From Phycisphaerae bacterium (GTDB taxonomy: Bacteria; Planctomycetota; Phycisphaerae; UBA1845; Fen-1342), in contig JAJVHV010000023.1 in NCBI GenBank assembly GCA_022072445.1, positions 62,001-126,000 on the forward strand: a DNA stretch of 64,000 nucleotides, in the 5' to 3' direction. Made by a program: the position numbers and the translations under genes. The notes beneath the pieces are model-generated. The model was not told the DNA's origin and did not search any database. It saw only the letters and a program-made list of their open reading frames with translations. Positions 60,626 to 64,000 of the stretch are shown here, one piece after another (positions within the stretch are counted from its first letter, which is position 1; each line of letters begins with the position of its first letter).

Positions 60626-63600
60626 ATGCCCGATTCGCTGGACACGCGCGCCAAACGCGTGTTTGACGACGTGATCGAATGCACCGGCGGCGAGCGCTCC
60701 GCCCGGCTCGCTTCGGCCTGCGCGGGCGCCGCCGACTTGCGCGCCCGCGTCGAGGCCCTTCTCGAAGCCGCCGAAAAGGACGACGCCTTTCTCGCCGAGC
60801 CGACGCTCCACGTCGACGGGCCGGCGCTCGACGCCACGCGGCCGGCGCGCGACCTCGACCCGCCGTCCGCCGGACACCGCGGCGACGAGCAGGCCGGCGG
60901 GCAGATCGGCCCCTACCGCCTGCGCGAACTGATCGGCGAAGGCGGATTCGGTTCCGTGTTCCTGGCCGAGCAGGCGAGTCCCGTCCGCCGGCAGGTCGCC
61001 CTGAAGATCATCAAGGCCGGCATGGACTCGCGCCAGGTGATCGCCCGTTTCGAGGCCGAGCGCCAGACGCTGGCGCTGATGGACCACCCCAACATCGCCC
61101 GCGTGCTCGAAGCCGGCGCCACCGAAAGCGGACGCCCTTATTTCGTAATGGAGTTCGTCCGCGGCGAACCGGTGACGCGCTATTGCGACTCCGCCCGGCT
61201 GGACCTTACGCAGCGCCTCGACCTCTTCCGCGACGTATGCGCCGCCGTGCAGCACGCGCATCAGAAGGGCATCATCCATCGCGATCTCAAGCCGTCCAAC
61301 ATTCTGGTGACGATCTCCGACGGGCGGCCGCTGGTGAAGGTGATCGATTTCGGCATCGCCAAGGCGACCGCGGCGCGGCTGCGCGACGCGCCCCTGACCG
61401 AACTGCACCAGTTGGTCGGCACGCCCGAGTACATGAGCCCCGAGCAGGCCGAGATTCCCGCCGTCGACGTCGACACCCGCAGCGACGTCTATTCGCTTGG
61501 CGTCGTGCTGTACGAACTGCTCACGGGCGCGACGCCCTTCGACCGCCAGCGCCTGGCCAGCTCCGGCTTCGACGGACTGCGCCGAATCCTGCGCGAGGAG
61601 GAGCCGCCGCGACCCAGTGCCCGCGTGGGCGAGACCGGCCCGAGGCCGGGAAAATCGAAGAGTGCGGAAAGTGACGCGCGCCGCCCCTCAGACCCGTCCG
61701 CCGTTTCCACCTTCCCACCCCCCCACCGCGCGAGCGGCTCTTCCGTCATCGACATCGCCCATCAACGCCGCTTGGAGCCGCTCACCCTCGCGCGGACGCT
61801 GCGGCACGATCTGGACTGGATCGTGCTCAAGTGCCTGGAGAAGGACCGCGCCCGGCGCTACGAGACGGCCAGCGCGCTGGCCGACGACATCACCCGCTAC
61901 CTCAACGATCAGCCGGTCCGCGCCACGCCGCCCAGCGCCGGATACAGAGTGGGTAAGTTCATCCGGCGGAATCGCGCCGTCGTGCTCGCCGGGGCGACGA
62001 TCGCCGCGACGCTGGTCGCCGCCGCCGCCCTCTCGCTCTCGTTCGGCCTGAGCGAGGCGCGGCAGCGGGCCGCCACCGTGTTGGCGCTCGGCCGGGCGGA
62101 GAATGCGGAAGCCGCGGCGAAGTCGCGCGCCGACGAGCTGTCTCAGGTTGCGCGGTTTCAGGGCGAGCAGCTCTCGGGCATTGACGCGCAGGTCATGGGC
62201 ACCAAGCTCCGCGCCGATCTGCTCGAAAAGGCGCGGGACGGTGCCGAGCGCGCCAAGCTCTCGGCCGAGGAGTCCGACGCGCGGGTCGCGGAGCTGGAGA
62301 AGCTGATCGCCAGCAGCGACTTCACCGGCATGGCGCTGGAGGCGCTGGACGACAACGTCTTCGCGCCCGCACTGGAGGCGATCGAGCGGCAATTCGGCGA
62401 CCAGCCGCTCGTGAAGGCCCAATTGCTCCAGACGCTGGCCCACACGCTGCGAAAGCTCGGGCTGCTCGAGCGGGCGGCGGCACCGCAGACCGAAGCGCTC
62501 GAAATCCGCCGGCGCCTGCTCGGCGACGAGCACCGCGACACGCTCGCGTCGATCCGCGAGATGGGCGCGCTGCTTCAGGACCAGGGCAAGTCGGCGGAAG
62601 CGGAGGACTACTGCCGCACGGGGCTGGAGTCCAGCCGGCGCGTGCTGGGCGAAGAGGACTTTGACACGCTGGACGCGATCAACGAGATGGGCAACCTGCT
62701 GGTCGATCTGGGCAAGCTGCCGGAGGCGGAGGCGTTGCACCGGGAGGCGCTGGAGAAACGGCGCCGGCTGCTGGGTGAGGATCATCGCAAGACGATCGCG
62801 TCGATCAACAACCTCGGCTTCGTGCTGCAGAGGCAGAGCAAGCTGGCTGAAGCCGAGCCCTACTGCCGCGAGGCGATGGAAAAGTACCGCCGCGTGCTCG
62901 GCGACCAGGACTCGAACACGCTGAATTCCATCAATAACGTGGGCATTCTGCTCTTTGAGCAGCGGAAATTCGCCGAAGCCGAGCCCTACTACCGCGAGGT
63001 TTGGGAGAAAAGCCGCGCCGTCCTCGGCGACGCGCACCCGGACACGATCGTGTCGCTCGGCAATATGGGAATCGTTCACCAGGCGCTCGGCAAGCTGCCG
63101 GAGGCGGAGCAGTACTATCGCTTGGCGCTGCAGGAGCTCCGCCGCGTGCTGGGCGACCTGCATCCCCACACGCTGGTGACGATTCAGAATCTGTGCGCCG
63201 TGCTGATGAGCCAGGGGAAGCTTCAGGAAGCCGAGCCGCTGCTGCGCGAAGTGGTGGAGCAGATGGCACGCGTGCTGGGTGACGAACACGAGAACACGAT
63301 CACAGCCCGGAACACGCTCGCGCTCCTGCTGCGCGCCAAGGGGCAGCTCGCCGAGGCGGAGGTGTACCTCCGTCAGGTTCTGGACAAGCGCCGCCGCGTT
63401 CGCGGCGGCGACGACCCGGATACGCTCGCTGTGCTCAACAGCATGGGGCTGGTGCTGGAGGAACAGGGAAAGTTCGCCGAAGCGGAGCCGTTCTATCGCG
63501 AAGCCCTGGATGGAAGGCGGCGCCGGATGGGCGACGAGCACGCCCAGACGCTCAACTCGGCCAATAACCTGGCGTGTCTGTTCCAGCGTCAGGGCCGGCT

Positions 63601-64000
63601 GGACGAGGCCGAGGTGCTCATGCGCGACGTGCTCGAGAAGCGCCGGCGGACGCAGGGCGACGATCACACCGAAACCATCACGGCGATCAACAATCTCGGG
63701 TCGCTCGCCCAGGCCCGCGGCGACCTGGCGGCGGCTGAAGCCTGGTATGCCGAAGCGGTGGAGAAGTACCGCCGTACGCTGGGCGACGAGCATCCCAGCA
63801 CGCTGACGGTGATCGACAATCTGGCGGCCGTGCTTCGCGGGCAGGGGAAAGTGGACGAGGCGGTGGAACTGCTCGCGGGGGTCGAGCCGGCGGCAAGACG
63901 CACGTTTGCGGACGGCAACGCCGTTCGGCTGGCCCGATATCTGACGGCGCTGGGGCGGTCGCGTGCCGCGGCGGGCGCGTTCGGCGCGGCGGAGGCGAAT
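60626..64000 (+). CDS. Serine/threonine protein kinase with TPR tail, cut by window end
   Basis: At least 1,125 residues; still open at base 64000. ATG 60626 has GAGGAG upstream. The kinase domain follows an acidic-Ala N-terminal part (1-95): glycine loop G104-EGGFG109, Lys127 (VALKIIKA), HRD at 218-220 (IIHRDLKPSN), DFG at 241-243 (VIDFGIAK), then GTPEYMSPEQA. A Pro/Ser-rich insert (about residue 330-375) lies before the last helices. One membrane helix at about 450-472 and, after a coiled region, repeated 42-residue kinesin-light-chain-like TPRs (Y-E-A-x-LGDxHxxT) to the end. It phosphorylates cytoplasmic targets in response to an extracytoplasmic or protein signal. Large kinase-TPR proteins are typical of planctomycetes. 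Confidence 0.95.
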   Translation, partial: MPDSLDTRAKRVFDDVIECTGGERSARLASACAGAADLRARVEALLEAAEKDDAFLAEPTLHVDGPALDATRPARDLDPPSAGHRGDEQAGGQIGPYRLRELIGEGGFGSVFLAEQASPVRRQVALKIIKAGMDSRQVIARFEAERQTLALMDHPNIARVLEAGATESGRPYFVMEFVRGEPVTRYCDSARLDLTQRLDLFRDVCAAVQHAHQKGIIHRDLKPSNILVTISDGRPLVKVIDFGIAKATAARLRDAPLTELHQLVGTPEYMSPEQAEIPAVDVDTRSDVYSLGVVLYELLTGATPFDRQRLASSGFDGLRRILREEEPPRPSARVGETGPRPGKSKSAESDARRPSDPSAVSTFPPPHRASGSSVIDIAHQRRLEPLTLARTLRHDLDWIVLKCLEKDRARRYETASALADDITRYLNDQPVRATPPSAGYRVGKFIRRNRAVVLAGATIAATLVAAAALSLSFGLSEARQRAATVLALGRAENAEAAAKSRADELSQVARFQGEQLSGIDAQVMGTKLRADLLEKARDGAERAKLSAEESDARVAELEKLIASSDFTGMALEALDDNVFAPALEAIERQFGDQPLVKAQLLQTLAHTLRKLGLLERAAAPQTEALEIRRRLLGDEHRDTLASIREMGALLQDQGKSAEAEDYCRTGLESSRRVLGEEDFDTLDAINEMGNLLVDLGKLPEAEALHREALEKRRRLLGEDHRKTIASINNLGFVLQRQSKLAEAEPYCREAMEKYRRVLGDQDSNTLNSINNVGILLFEQRKFAEAEPYYREVWEKSRAVLGDAHPDTIVSLGNMGIVHQALGKLPEAEQYYRLALQELRRVLGDLHPHTLVTIQNLCAVLMSQGKLQEAEPLLREVVEQMARVLGDEHENTITARNTLALLLRAKGQLAEAEVYLRQVLDKRRRVRGGDDPDTLAVLNSMGLVLEEQGKFAEAEPFYREALDGRRRRMGDEHAQTLNSANNLACLFQRQGRLDEAEVLMRDVLEKRRRTQGDDHTETITAINNLGSLAQARGDLAAAEAWYAEAVEKYRRTLGDEHPSTLTVIDNLAAVLRGQGKVDEAVELLAGVEPAARRTFADGNAVRLARYLTALGRSRAAAGAFGAAEAN

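Overview
The window is about 64 kb of GC-rich bacterial DNA, and the gene content points to a planctomycete, probably of the Phycisphaerae type. The clues are an ECF sigma/anti-sigma pair, a serine/threonine kinase with a TPR tail, several secreted proteins ending in dockerin-like calcium loops (VNGFDVD type), a PEP-CTERM protein, a PilM-led inner-membrane operon, FlgI-like and FliM proteins, and menaquinone synthesis through MqnE. No phage, plasmid or CRISPR region is visible. One tRNA gene (Met, CAT anticodon) lies at 48472-48546.

Layout. 1-1.8 kb: anti-sigma factor (cut by the window edge), ECF sigma factor and a small unknown. 2.3-9.9 kb: a four-gene + strand operon, with a PilM-PilN fusion, two single-pass membrane proteins that look like PilO-type partners, and a CvpA-like membrane protein. 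10-16 kb: radical SAM enzyme, two-module ABC permease, lipoprotein, secretin-N-domain protein, SHOCT-like protein and clpX. 16.5-20 kb: TlpA-like thioredoxin, mqnE and an unknown gene. 20-24.6 kb: a 1,074-residue RTX-like protein with a near-identical 690-bp internal duplication, and a PEP-CTERM protein. 25-31 kb: orphan paaA with a TetR regulator, a secreted helical protein, a CheY receiver, oligoendopeptidase F and fliM. 31-36 kb: outer-membrane barrel, lipoproteins (one a methyltransferase) and a trans-sulfuration enzyme.

36.2-48.2 kb is the most interesting stretch: six co-oriented - strand genes, blaI, an M56 (BlaR1-type) peptidase, a 1,065-residue TPR protein, exbB, exbD and a 1,174-residue composite protein. 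The last joins a TolB-like PD40 propeller, a TonB-like SxxxH transmembrane helix, a long Pro/Ala linker and a terpenoid-cyclase-like alpha/alpha toroid. A good sigma70 promoter overlapped by two imperfect direct repeats precedes blaI. I read this as a proton-motive-force-driven cell-envelope machine whose expression may be gated by BlaI and proteolysis. Following it are the tRNA, a Wzy-like polymerase with an SGNH hydrolase, a sialidase-fold dockerin protein, and a three-gene overlapping unit (FlgI-like lipoprotein, pseudouridine synthase, metallo-hydrolase).

57.1-60.5 kb holds a REP/RAYT system: a REP-associated tyrosine transposase preceded by 104-bp tandem units, each carrying one REP hairpin and a copy of the transposase start codon region, with inverted REP copies downstream at two broken genes. 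The window ends inside a large Ser/Thr kinase-TPR gene (60626 onward). Many other dispersed palindromes and tandem arrays (periods 7, 23, 34, 49 and 104 bp) lie between genes, and two repeat-like segments sit in frame inside conserved enzymes (the ABC permease and MqnE).
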